A stretch of 64,000 nt of DNA from Methanotorris igneus Kol 5. GTDB lineage: Archaea; AGJL01; Methanococci; Methanococcales; Methanococcaceae. Position numbers and translations under genes: made by a program. The notes under the pieces are model-generated. The model was given only the letters and a program-made list of their open reading frames with translations. It was not told the DNA's origin and made no database searches. The DNA lies in NCBI RefSeq assembly GCF_000214415.1, contig NC_015562.1, positions 1,465,130 through 1,529,129 on the forward strand, given 5' to 3'. This document shows positions 1-10,447 of the stretch, one piece after another. Position 1 is the first letter of the stretch. Each line of letters opens with the position of its first letter.

Positions 1-3000
1 GAAGCTAAATTGGTTAGGGTAGTATTTACACCAGTGCAGTATAATCCAGTAGAGAAGAAAGCTTACATAAACAAAAAAGTTGTTTTTAAAATATCATATA
101 ACTTATTAGGCACCAGTTCCTCAACTGAAAAAGGATATGTGATGTCTCCACAGACATATAAACTACTGAATAACTATAATATCCTAAATAAAAATGTACT
201 AAAAGAAACTACATTACCAAATAGCAACACTAATGCCATATATGATTATGTAATTGTAACAACAAATGATATTGTAAAGTACTCAAGTCAATTAAATAAC
301 AATAACTTTGTTAATTATTTAAAATTTAAAGGATATAATCCTTTAATTATTACTGAAGATGATTATGGATATGAAACTGGACAGCAAAGAGCCATAAATA
401 TTAGAAACTGGCTTAGAAACCACTATCTGACTTACGGAATAAAATATGTGTTACTAATAGGAAACCCAGATCCTGATGACCCCTTGAATAGTTCAGATAG
501 CTATGGAGATATACCAATGATGATGTGTTATCCAAGATATGGTGCTGGGGACGACGATGAAGATTGTCCAACAGATTACTTCTATGCAGATTTAACCGGA
601 AATTGGGATTCTGACGGAAATGGTATATATGGTGATCCTAATGATACTGTAGATTTTTATCCTGAAGTATTTGTTGGTAGGATTCCTGTGTATAATAATG
701 ATTATGGGGCATTAGATGCTATATTATATAAAATAATGACTTATGGAAACACTTATGGAGATTGGAGAAAAAATGTAATGTTGCCAATGGCGATTTCAAA
801 TTATGAAAATGAAGATGGATATAATAGAACAGATGGTAGGGATTTACCAAAATATTTAATTGAAAATTCACTAAATCAAAATGGATTTTCTCATTACGTA
901 ATGTATGAAAGAAGTGGTATAAATCCAGTTCCTACTACTGCTCCATACTACAATGCACCAATAAATAAGTCAAATGTCATTAATGAATGGAACAATGGTT
1001 GTGGGATAGTATTTTGGTGGGGACATGGCTATCATAAAATAGTATATAGGGAAATATGGGTTGAAGATGATGGAGATGGTGTACCAGAATCTAATGAGAT
1101 GAGTTGGATAAGTTTCTTAAACTCTTATGATACTTTAAAGCTAAATAATGATAAACCAGCAATAACCTATCAATGTTCATGTTCAAATGGCTACCCAGAA
1201 GACAGTGATAATTTAGGATATGCTTTATTAAAAAGAGGGGCTATTGCTACAGTTTCAGCTTCAAGAGCATCTTGGTATAAACCAGGGTATTGGTCACCCA
1301 ATGGAGATCCAGACAATGCAGAAATTGGATACGAGTTTGTTAAAAGAGTGGTGGATGGACATCCTGTTGGTGAAGCTTTATATTTAGCAAAAAGTTCTTT
1401 TAGAAATAATCTTGATTCATGTGATATAATGAATTTAATGGATTTTAATTTATATGGAGATCCTTCTTTGACTATAAATGAAAATAGCAATTATACTCCA
1501 CCAAACTATTATGTAATTAATAAGCTTCCTTATACCATAATTCAAAGTGGATATTATGTGTTAAATACTTCCTGTGAAAACCTCAATACAACCGCTATAA
1601 CCATAGATGCAGATAATGTTGTATTGGATGGGAACGGGGAGGTTTTAGATGGATATTGTGCAGATACCTATCCTACTGGAATCATAGTAAATGGACATAA
1701 AAATATCACAATAAAGAATCTAACTGTTAAAGAATTTTGGGATGGAATCTCCCTTTACAGTTCATCAAATAACACAATAACAAATGTAAATGCTTCAAAT
1801 AATAATCATTATGGAATCCGCCTTGACAGTTCATCAAATAACACAATAACAAATGTAAATGTTTCAAATAATAATGATTGTGGAATCTTCCTTGACAGTT
1901 CATCAAATAACACAATATCAAATGTAAATGCTTCGAATAATAATGGTAGTGGAATCTACCTTTGGGATTCATCAAATAATAATACAATAACAGATGTAAT
2001 TGCTAATAACAATAAAGAGGGAATCCGCCTTGTCAGTTCATCAAATAACACAATCTATCTAAACAACCTAATAAACAACAGTGAAAATATTGGACTTTAT
2101 GGTTCATCAAACAACACTTTCCATTCACCAAAACCAATAACTTACATATACAACGGAACAAACTACACTAACTACTTAGGGAACTATTACTCAGACTACA
2201 ATGGAGCTGACTCAGATAAGGATGGAATTGGAGATACTCCATACACAATAGCCGATGGAGTATATGATCAATATCCACTAATAAAACCAATAGAGAATTA
2301 TATCGAAGTTAAATACATAAATAAATTACCATACAAAATAAGTCAAAGTGGGTATTATGTGTTAAATACTTCCTGTGAAAACCTCAATACAACTGCTATA
2401 ATCATAGATGCAGATAATGTTGTATTGGATGGAAACGGAAAGGTTTTAGATGGGAATCATACAAAATATACCACCCCTGGAATCTGTGTAGAATATTATG
2501 GAATCTATATAAGAAATCATAAAAATATTACAATAAAAAATCTAACTGTTAAAGAATTTTATGATGGAATCTTCCTTTGGAATTCATCAAATAACATAAT
2601 AACAAATGTAAGTGCTAATAATAATAATTGTGGAATCTCCCTTGGCAGCTCATCAAATAACACAATAACCAACAATAACTTTAAAAATTGTGGGTTAGAT
2701 GTGTATTATTCATTCAACAACACAATAACAAATAACACAGTTAATGGAAAACTACTGATTTACTTAGAAAATAAGGAAAATGTAGTAATAGATAGTAGTA
2801 GCAACGCTGGACAAGTAATTGCAGTAAATTGTAAGAATATAACCGTTAAAGATGTAGATTTAAGTAATACAACCGTTGGAGTAGAATTTTTGAATGTGTC
2901 AAAAAGTAAGATAATTAATGTAAATGCTTCAAATAATAATGATTGTGGAATCGTCCTTTGGATTTCATCAAATAACACAATAACAAATGTAAATGCTTCG

Positions 3001-6000
3001 AATAATGAAGATGGAATCGTCCTTTTGGATTCGTCAGATAATAACATAATATATCTCAACAACTTAATAAACAACAGTTGTAATATTGAAGGTTGGGATT
3101 CATCAAATAACATCCTCCACTCCCCAGAGGAAATAACCTACATTTACAACGGAAATCAATACACTAACTACTTAGGAAACTACTATTCAGATTACAACGG
3201 AACCGATAACGATGGAGATGGAATTGGAGATACTCCATACACAAAAGGAGGAGTATATGACCAATACCCACTAATAAACCCAGTAGAGAACTACATTATT
3301 GGAAATACAACCCATGAAACCCATGAAGTTAAATATATAAACTCTCTACCATACACCATAACTGAAAGTGGCTACTATGTGTTAAATACTTCCTGTGAAA
3401 ATCTCAATACAACCGCTATAACCATAGATGCTGATAACGTTGTCTTAGATGGGAACGGAAAGGTTTTAGATGGAGATAATACAAAATATACTATCCCTGG
3501 AATCTGTGTAGAATATTATGGAATCAATATAACTGGACATAAAAATATTACAATAAAGAATCTAACTGTTAAAGAATTTTATGAAGGAATCTTCCTTTGG
3601 AATTCATCAAATAACATAATAACAAATGTAAATGCTTCGAATAATAATGATTGTGGAATCCACCTAGGTGGTTCATCAAATAACAACATAATAACAACAG
3701 TAAGTGCTAATAACAATGGTTGGGATGGAATCCACCTTTACAATTCATCAAATAACATAATCTACTTCAACAACTTAATAAACAACAGTGAAAATATTGG
3801 ACTTTGGGGTTCATCATCAAACAACACCTTCCACTCTCCAAAACCAATAACCTACACTTACAACGGAAATCAATACACAAACTACTTAGGAAACTACTAT
3901 TCAGATTACAACGGAAATGATTCAGATGGAGATGGAATTGGAGATACTCCATACACAAATAACGGAATAAACGACTCCTATCCATTAATAAAACCAGTAG
4001 AGAACTACATTATTGGAAATACAACCCATGAAACCCATGAAGTTAAATACATAAACTCTCTACCATACACCATAAATGAAAGTGGCTACTATGTGTTAAA
4101 TACTTCCTGTGAAAATCTCTCTGGAACTGCTATAACCATAGATGCAGATAATGTTGTTTTAGATGGGAACGGAAAGGTTTTGGATGGAGTTGGTAAATAT
4201 AATGGAATCATTGTGAATGGACATAAGAATGTCACAATAAAGAATCTAACTGTTAAGGAGTTTTGGAGAGGAATCTGCCTTGACAGTTCATCAAATAACA
4301 CAATAACAAATGTAAATGTTGATAGCAATGAGGATGGAATCTACCTTGGCAGTTCATCAAATAACACAATAACAAATGTAAGTGCTTCAAATAATGATTG
4401 GTATGGAATCAACCTTTGGATTTCATCAAATAACACAATAACAAATGTAAATGCTTCCGATAATAATGAGTATGGAATTCTACTTTACAGTTCATCAAAT
4501 AACACAATAACAGATGTAATTGCTAATAACAATATAGAGGGAATCCACCTTGACAGTTCATCAAATAATAATATAATAACAGATGTAATTGCTAATAACA
4601 ATAATGAATCTGGAATCGACCTTTGGATTTCATCAAATAACACAATAACAAATGTAAGTGCTTCAAACAATGAAGTGGGAATCTACCTCGACAATTCATC
4701 AAATAACAACATAATATACCTCAACAACTTAATAAATAACAAAAATAGCATTATGATTAGGGATTCATCAAACAACACCTTCCACTCACCAACACCAATA
4801 ACCTACACTTACAACGGAAATCAATACACAAACTACTTAGGAAACTACTATTCAGATTACAGTGGAACTGACTCAAATGGAGATGGAATTGGAGATACTC
4901 CATACACAATAGCCGATGGAGTATATGACCAATACCCACTAATAAACCCAGTAAAGAACTACATCATTGGAAATGAAACAACAACCACATACATCGACTT
5001 ATTAGGAAACCTAAATTATAAAATCATAAATGAAACAGAAAATGCCACAACCTTCGAAATAACATTAACAGTAACAAACAACGGAAACTCAAATAGTGGA
5101 GAATTTAATACAACAATCTACATAAACAACAATCCAGTAAAAACCGAAAGATTATCATTAAATGCAGGAGAATCAAAAGAAATTAAAATCAACTATACAA
5201 CAAATTCAACAAACGACATTGAAATAAAAGCAGTTATTGATACAAATAACGAAGTTGATGAAGTTGATGAAAATAATAACATTATCCTAAAAACCATAAA
5301 ATTCCCAGATGTTGGAATTGCATGGACATACATACCAACAGCAGTAAAAATAAATGAAACCAAAAAATTATGGTTTGATTTAAGAAAAGAGGGCTATGGA
5401 ACTGTTGAAGCAAACTTAACAGTAAAATTAGACGATAAAATAATACACAACGAGAAAATAACATTTGATGAATGGTATTATGATTACATATATAAAGAAA
5501 TTCCAATAACTTTCAACGAATCAGGAACCCACAACATTACAATAACCATAACTCCAATAGGTACAAAAGACAGAAATGTGGCGGATAACACAAAAACCAT
5601 AAGTGTTACAGTAAAAGAGATAAAAGCAGACATTAAAGAAGTTTATGGATTGCCATACAACAATGTCTTACAGGCAGATGGAGAGTACTGGATAGATGTT
5701 TACTACAATGTCTCAGTTCCAAGTTACTACACAATTAAAATAAACACAACGAAAGGTATCCAAATAATTGGAGATTCTGAAAAAACAAGATACACTTGGA
5801 GATATGGATGGACATACTTCAAAATAAAAGCAGTTGATATTTCAAATGATGAAAATATATCAATAGAGATATTTGACAATAACAACAAATTATTGGCAAA
5901 TAAAACACTAACCGGAATAAAAATAACTGACCATCCAGTTGAAATTAAGTATTCGAACATCACTTGCACAAATTCATCAGCGAATTTAACATTTATGGTA

Positions 6001-7698
6001 TTTAATACAACAAAATACGATGTCGATAGACATATTGAATATATGGTAATGGTTGGAGAACAAGGAAGAATTCTAAAAGGAATTGAATACCTCGCTGAAT
6101 ATCCACACGGATGTATTGAGCAAACAACATCACCAATGGTTGCATCTATCTATGTTAAAAAATACTGTGAGCAAAACAATATTTCAACAAATATTGACTT
6201 TGATTCTATGGTAAATAATGGGATTGAAAGATTAACAACCGGAATCAGAAAACCAAAAGTAATCTCAAATAATGAATACGCCTGGGGACTTTGGGGATCA
6301 TTATATCCAAAACCAATCCACACTGGATATGTATTATACGGATTAACTACTGCAAATATGAGTGGTTATGCTGTAGATATGAAATATATTGAAAATGGAG
6401 CAAGATATTTAGTACATTCACAAAATAGCGATGGAAGCTGGAACACTGGATATACATATTACATGAGGGATGAATTCTCAAGCAATGCATTAATTACAAT
6501 AAGTTTGGCACAAACATACAACTTAACAACAAATGAAACACTGAAACAAGAAATCTTCAATGCAACAAACAAATCAGTAAGATACCTGATCAGTCAAAAC
6601 ATAGATAAAAATAACATCTACGACTTAGGATTCAAAGCATGGGCATTATCAGAAGCATACAATATGGGAATTAATGACTCAGAAGTTAAAGATGCATTAA
6701 ACCAAACAATTAAAGATATTGGAAACTGGATAAATGAACACAATAATGCAAATGTCATCTCATTATTCAGAGGAACTTCAAGTTACAGCGTATATGGAGT
6801 TGCATCAGAGAGTATTGCTGTAGCCTCAATTGGATGTCAAAAAGCAAAAGATATTATAGATAACGATGAATACATAACCCTAAACAACATGCTAATAAAC
6901 ATATACAGCAGATATGGCGGTTCTGGATGGGGTTCAACAAAATCCACTGGCTTAGCATTAAGGGCATTAACTGAATCAGGAAATGCAACAAACACCAACA
7001 ACATCCAAATAACTGTAAAAGTTGATGGAAATAAAATAGATACAATAACTGTAAATGCAACAAATCCAAAATTCATAGGAAAATACTACAACAACACACT
7101 ATTAACAAGTGGAGAACACAATATAACATTTGAATTTAGTGGAGACTCCAAAATATTATGTGGAGTTCTAATGTCACAAACAACACCATATTCAATAGCA
7201 ATAAAAAGTGATGGTAAGGATTATATCGACCCATTAGCAGAAGATTTCAACTTAACAATAACAACAACAAAAGCCATTGTTGGTAGGGAATTTAATGCAA
7301 CATTTACCATAATTAACAAAGATACTGAACCTATTGAAGTAGGAATTTTAGAAATAAAATTACCGAAAGGAATGAACTATACAAACATAACAAAATACAT
7401 GGATCTACCATACAGCATTAAATTCAACTCAACAACAAATGAAACGACACTATACATTTATCCTGAAATAGTAAATGCATCAAGCAGTTTATCAATAACA
7501 ATTCCATTAAATGTAACAGAAGAAAATGCAAATGATATTGAAGCCGTATTCTATCCGATGTACAATGAAGAAACAATAGCTCCAGCAAAAGCAACAATAA
7601 CCGTAACTCCAATAAGAAAAATGAATATAGCACTTCCAACAGGATGGACAATGGATGTTGAAGAAAAAGAAGATAAAACAATAATTACCATTAAATAA
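1..7698 (+). CDS. Giant secreted C25 peptidase / NosD beta-helix / thioester-domain protein (5' end outside window)
   Basis: The frame is open from base 1, so the true start and signal peptide lie upstream; about 2,565 residues are visible. Counting the TTG at base 10 as residue 1, residues 1-60 look like a C25 propeptide and about 75-500 like a gingipain-type catalytic domain, with His339 (WWGHGYH) and Cys391 (CSCSNGYP) as the likely dyad. Residues 500-1650 hold four NosD-like right-handed beta-helix modules; each opens with an SGYYVLNTSCENL-type motif and closes with YTNYLGNYYSDY plus a DGDGIGD-type turn. CARDB/Ig-like regions follow, then an alpha-2-macroglobulin-like thioester domain with GCIEQT (Cys2035), helical repeats and a C-terminal Ig-like region. 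There is no C-terminal membrane anchor. Many NxS/T sites suit a glycosylated surface protein. It probably cleaves or covalently attaches to external targets; this is inferred. The S-layer-like gene follows closely. Confidence 0.85.
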   Translation, partial: EAKLVRVVFTPVQYNPVEKKAYINKKVVFKISYNLLGTSSSTEKGYVMSPQTYKLLNNYNILNKNVLKETTLPNSNTNAIYDYVIVTTNDIVKYSSQLNNNNFVNYLKFKGYNPLIITEDDYGYETGQQRAINIRNWLRNHYLTYGIKYVLLIGNPDPDDPLNSSDSYGDIPMMMCYPRYGAGDDDEDCPTDYFYADLTGNWDSDGNGIYGDPNDTVDFYPEVFVGRIPVYNNDYGALDAILYKIMTYGNTYGDWRKNVMLPMAISNYENEDGYNRTDGRDLPKYLIENSLNQNGFSHYVMYERSGINPVPTTAPYYNAPINKSNVINEWNNGCGIVFWWGHGYHKIVYREIWVEDDGDGVPESNEMSWISFLNSYDTLKLNNDKPAITYQCSCSNGYPEDSDNLGYALLKRGAIATVSASRASWYKPGYWSPNGDPDNAEIGYEFVKRVVDGHPVGEALYLAKSSFRNNLDSCDIMNLMDFNLYGDPSLTINENSNYTPPNYYVINKLPYTIIQSGYYVLNTSCENLNTTAITIDADNVVLDGNGEVLDGYCADTYPTGIIVNGHKNITIKNLTVKEFWDGISLYSSSNNTITNVNASNNNHYGIRLDSSSNNTITNVNVSNNNDCGIFLDSSSNNTISNVNASNNNGSGIYLWDSSNNNTITDVIANNNKEGIRLVSSSNNTIYLNNLINNSENIGLYGSSNNTFHSPKPITYIYNGTNYTNYLGNYYSDYNGADSDKDGIGDTPYTIADGVYDQYPLIKPIENYIEVKYINKLPYKISQSGYYVLNTSCENLNTTAIIIDADNVVLDGNGKVLDGNHTKYTTPGICVEYYGIYIRNHKNITIKNLTVKEFYDGIFLWNSSNNIITNVSANNNNCGISLGSSSNNTITNNNFKNCGLDVYYSFNNTITNNTVNGKLLIYLENKENVVIDSSSNAGQVIAVNCKNITVKDVDLSNTTVGVEFLNVSKSKIINVNASNNNDCGIVLWISSNNTITNVNASNNEDGIVLLDSSDNNIIYLNNLINNSCNIEGWDSSNNILHSPEEITYIYNGNQYTNYLGNYYSDYNGTDNDGDGIGDTPYTKGGVYDQYPLINPVENYIIGNTTHETHEVKYINSLPYTITESGYYVLNTSCENLNTTAITIDADNVVLDGNGKVLDGDNTKYTIPGICVEYYGINITGHKNITIKNLTVKEFYEGIFLWNSSNNIITNVNASNNNDCGIHLGGSSNNNIITTVSANNNGWDGIHLYNSSNNIIYFNNLINNSENIGLWGSSSNNTFHSPKPITYTYNGNQYTNYLGNYYSDYNGNDSDGDGIGDTPYTNNGINDSYPLIKPVENYIIGNTTHETHEVKYINSLPYTINESGYYVLNTSCENLSGTAITIDADNVVLDGNGKVLDGVGKYNGIIVNGHKNVTIKNLTVKEFWRGICLDSSSNNTITNVNVDSNEDGIYLGSSSNNTITNVSASNNDWYGINLWISSNNTITNVNASDNNEYGILLYSSSNNTITDVIANNNIEGIHLDSSSNNNIITDVIANNNNESGIDLWISSNNTITNVSASNNEVGIYLDNSSNNNIIYLNNLINNKNSIMIRDSSNNTFHSPTPITYTYNGNQYTNYLGNYYSDYSGTDSNGDGIGDTPYTIADGVYDQYPLINPVKNYIIGNETTTTYIDLLGNLNYKIINETENATTFEITLTVTNNGNSNSGEFNTTIYINNNPVKTERLSLNAGESKEIKINYTTNSTNDIEIKAVIDTNNEVDEVDENNNIILKTIKFPDVGIAWTYIPTAVKINETKKLWFDLRKEGYGTVEANLTVKLDDKIIHNEKITFDEWYYDYIYKEIPITFNESGTHNITITITPIGTKDRNVADNTKTISVTVKEIKADIKEVYGLPYNNVLQADGEYWIDVYYNVSVPSYYTIKINTTKGIQIIGDSEKTRYTWRYGWTYFKIKAVDISNDENISIEIFDNNNKLLANKTLTGIKITDHPVEIKYSNITCTNSSANLTFMVFNTTKYDVDRHIEYMVMVGEQGRILKGIEYLAEYPHGCIEQTTSPMVASIYVKKYCEQNNISTNIDFDSMVNNGIERLTTGIRKPKVISNNEYAWGLWGSLYPKPIHTGYVLYGLTTANMSGYAVDMKYIENGARYLVHSQNSDGSWNTGYTYYMRDEFSSNALITISLAQTYNLTTNETLKQEIFNATNKSVRYLISQNIDKNNIYDLGFKAWALSEAYNMGINDSEVKDALNQTIKDIGNWINEHNNANVISLFRGTSSYSVYGVASESIAVASIGCQKAKDIIDNDEYITLNNMLINIYSRYGGSGWGSTKSTGLALRALTESGNATNTNNIQITVKVDGNKIDTITVNATNPKFIGKYYNNTLLTSGEHNITFEFSGDSKILCGVLMSQTTPYSIAIKSDGKDYIDPLAEDFNLTITTTKAIVGREFNATFTIINKDTEPIEVGILEIKLPKGMNYTNITKYMDLPYSIKFNSTTNETTLYIYPEIVNASSSLSITIPLNVTEENANDIEAVFYPMYNEETIAPAKATITVTPIRKMNIALPTGWTMDVEEKEDKTIITIK

Positions 7699-7737
7699 CT
7701 TTAAATTTTCTTTTTTTAAATTTTGGAGGTGGAGTTA

Positions 7738-8700
7738 ATGAAATATATTTATGTCATGTTAGGAATGATGCTTTTATTATTGATTCCAATGGTTGCAGGG
7801 GAGGTTAAAGAGATACCTCAAGGGAATGTTGAAATAAATATAATCCAATATAATGTATCGTTCAACTACACGCTTGAAGAAGATAAAAATCTAACAATAT
7901 TGGAACTAAACACTTCAAAAGAAGGTGATATTGTAGCATATTTTGATAATAAGCCATTATTTTTATATAGGCCATCTAATGATTCATCAGCAAAGACATA
8001 TAACATCTCTCTATTAAATGGGACAATTGCAATAGTGGGAGTTAATGCATCAAACTATAATAAAATTGAAGAAACTACAAATTGTACTTTTGTAGGATGG
8101 AATAAAACACTTGGATATGCATTTTTCTTATTTGATAATATAGGAGAATCAAAATCAGGAATTATTAAGTTAAAATATGAACCACAAGCATCAACAACTA
8201 CAACAACGACTACATCCTATAGTAGTGGAGGAGGAGGTGGCAGCCATCACATAACTACTACTGAGCAATACCCAGGAGTAGCAGAAGATATAAAATCAGA
8301 GAAAATAAAAGAAATGGTTTATAAGGCTAAGATAATAATCGGTTCAGAAGTAGATAACAACTTATCTGCAAAATACCTTAAGAATACCACTGAATTAGTG
8401 AATCAGTCATTAGAAATAAAAGAAGATTGTATTTTAATTGGAGGTCCTGTAGCAAATCCAGTAGTTAAAAAATGGCTATGGGCATTTCCAGTTAAAATAA
8501 CTAATGACTATCCAGGTAAGAATAGAGGAGTTATAGAAAAACAGATGATAAACGACCACATAGTAATACTCTTAGCAGGTTCAGACAGATGGGGAACAAA
8601 AGCGGCTGTAGAATACTTCAAGACATTAGATGATATTCCAGATGAACCAATATTCGTAGAATGGAAAGATGGAAAGGCTGTGAAGATTGAAAAACCATAA
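7738..8700 (+). CDS. S-layer-like secreted protein
   Basis: The 320-aa product starts at ATG 7738, preceded by a strong GGAGGTGG ribosome site; an in-frame TTG at 7723 lies in front of that site and is unlikely. Residues 1-21 form a signal peptide (MKYIYVMLGMM then a hydrophobic run, cut near VAG-E). After a beta-rich N-terminal domain comes a low-complexity linker of Thr and Gly (TTTTTTSYSSGGGGG). The C-terminal domain carries IGGPVANP and LLAGSDRWGTKAAVEYF, which resemble the repeat domain of methanogen S-layer proteins. It begins 39 bp after the giant peptidase gene and is probably co-transcribed, so the two may act together at the cell envelope. It is much shorter than a real S-layer subunit, so I call it S-layer-like only. 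Confidence 0.75.
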   Translation: MKYIYVMLGMMLLLLIPMVAGEVKEIPQGNVEINIIQYNVSFNYTLEEDKNLTILELNTSKEGDIVAYFDNKPLFLYRPSNDSSAKTYNISLLNGTIAIVGVNASNYNKIEETTNCTFVGWNKTLGYAFFLFDNIGESKSGIIKLKYEPQASTTTTTTTSYSSGGGGGSHHITTTEQYPGVAEDIKSEKIKEMVYKAKIIIGSEVDNNLSAKYLKNTTELVNQSLEIKEDCILIGGPVANPVVKKWLWAFPVKITNDYPGKNRGVIEKQMINDHIVILLAGSDRWGTKAAVEYFKTLDDIPDEPIFVEWKDGKAVKIEKP

Positions 8701-8826
8701 ATTAAAAATTCTTTTTTACTTTTTTATTTTAATTTTATTATTTTGGACATATAATGAAATTTTTTATAACAATTTTACCATTGAATTTATATGAGAAAAT
8801 AATTTTTTGTAAATATTGGTGAAATT

Positions 8827-10305
8827 ATGGCAAAATTTATAATGGTCGTTGGAACATCCTCAAATAGTGGAAAGACAGTATTAACTTCGGCGTTGTGTAG
8901 AATTTTAGCAAATAGGGGATATAAAGTTGCTCCATTCAAATCCCAAAATATGAGTTTAAACTCAAGAGTTGCAAAGGAAGATGGGGAGATTGCAGTTGCC
9001 CAATATACTCAAGCAAAGGCGGCAAAAACAGAACCTTCAATACACTTTAACCCTATTTTATTAAAGCCAAAAGGAAATTTTATCTCTCAAGTTATCGTCC
9101 ATGGGAAGCCATATAAAGATATGGATTACAACGAATATAGGAAAAATAAAGACTATTTCCTAAAAAAAATAAAAGAAAGTTTGGATTATTTGGATAAGAA
9201 TTATGATTATGTCGTTATGGAAGGGGCAGGAAGTTGTTGCGAGATTAATTTGTTGGATGATGACATAGCAAATTTGAGGATAGCGGAGATGGTTAATGCA
9301 AAGGCAATTTTAGTTGCAGATATTGACAGAGGAGGGGTATTTGCATCAATTTATGGAACTATTGAACTCCTCCCTAAAAATTGGAGAAAATTGATAAAAG
9401 GAATTGTAATAAATAAATTTAGAGGAAATGTTGATGTTTTAAAGAGTGGAATAGAGAAAATTGAGGAACTAACAGGCATTCCAGTTTTAGGGGTTGTTCC
9501 TTATGATGAACATCTAATTTTGCCAGAAGAGGATAGCCAAGCATTGCAAAGTAAAAAAACTTTTGGAAATTTAAATAGTAAGGTAGAGGTTAATGTTTTG
9601 AGATTTTCGAAAATCTCCAACTTTACAGATGTTGATGCGTTATCAAGGGATGCGTTTATAAAATTTATTGATTTTGGAGAGGACATAACGGGAGACATAT
9701 TAATCCTCCCAGGAACAAGGACATCGACAAAGGAGATGTATTTAATAAAAAAATATGGCATGGATAAGAAGATTTGGGAGTTTATTAGAAGGGGAGGTAT
9801 TGTTTTGGGGATTTGTGGGGGCTATCAGGTTATGGGAAAGATGTTGGTTGATGAAAACAAGAAGGAAAGTGAAGTTGGAACAATTGAGGGTTTGGGAATA
9901 TTTGATGCTGTAACTTACTTTGGTAATGAGAAGGCAATAAAAAACTCAAAAGGAGTTTTAGAGATTGACGGGAAGGTTTTTGAAGTCGAAGGTTATGAGT
10001 TGCATGAGGGAATTACGCATTCAAATGAAAAACCACTTATCAAATTAGAGAAGGGCTTTGGAAACAGAGGAGATGGCTTTGATGGCTCAATAAAGAAAAT
10101 AGGGGATGCTTATTTAATTGGAACTTATTTCCATGGAATTTTGGATAACTATGAGTTTAGGAATTATTTGATTAATATTGTAAGGAAAAGAAAAGGCCTA
10201 AAACCAATAAAAGGAGATAATTATAGGAAGGTTTTTGAAGAAAACATGGATAAATTAGCAAAAATTGTTGAAAATAGTGTTAACCTTGATTCAATAATAA
10301 ACTAA
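8827..10305 (+). CDS. cbiP: Cobyric acid synthase (adenosylcobyrinic acid a,c-diamide amidase)
   Basis: The 492-aa protein matches the usual CbiP/CobQ length. It uses glutamine and ATP to amidate four carboxyl groups of the corrin ring in cobamide synthesis. The N-terminal ATPase domain has the P-loop-like GTSSNSGKT and the QNMSLNS motif. The C-terminal class I glutaminase domain has the nucleophile Cys in [10 protein letters not shown] and the His in [11 protein letters not shown] 8827 is preceded by GGTGAAATT. It stands alone on the plus strand, about 125 bp after the S-layer-like gene, and converges on the DEAD-box helicase. Confidence 0.93.
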   Translation: MAKFIMVVGTSSNSGKTVLTSALCRILANRGYKVAPFKSQNMSLNSRVAKEDGEIAVAQYTQAKAAKTEPSIHFNPILLKPKGNFISQVIVHGKPYKDMDYNEYRKNKDYFLKKIKESLDYLDKNYDYVVMEGAGSCCEINLLDDDIANLRIAEMVNAKAILVADIDRGGVFASIYGTIELLPKNWRKLIKGIVINKFRGNVDVLKSGIEKIEELTGIPVLGVVPYDEHLILPEEDSQALQSKKTFGNLNSKVEVNVLRFSKISNFTDVDALSRDAFIKFIDFGEDITGDILILPGTRTSTKEMYLIKKYGMDKKIWEFIRRGGIVLGICGGYQVMGKMLVDENKKESEVGTIEGLGIFDAVTYFGNEKAIKNSKGVLEIDGKVFEVEGYELHEGITHSNEKPLIKLEKGFGNRGDGFDGSIKKIGDAYLIGTYFHGILDNYEFRNYLINIVRKRKGLKPIKGDNYRKVFEENMDKLAKIVENSVNLDSIIN

Positions 10306-10447
10306 AATTAAAAAATTAATAGGTTTGATTTTCTTTCTTTGGGGTCTGTCCATCGTGAGGGTTAATTTAAGCGGGAGTACTTTTATCCACATTTACTCCT
10401 ATTAGCAATTATGCATATTTATCGTATATATAGTTTTCTAATACATA
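10306..10447. other. Intergenic region between convergent cbiP and helicase genes
   Basis: This 142-bp gap separates two convergent genes. It contains a GC-richer stretch at about 10340-10400, with a possible hairpin of GGAGTA and TACTCC arms around a 14-base loop (about 10373-10399). It may serve as a bidirectional 3' end, or the stretch may be a small RNA; the sequence does not decide. Confidence 0.3.
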
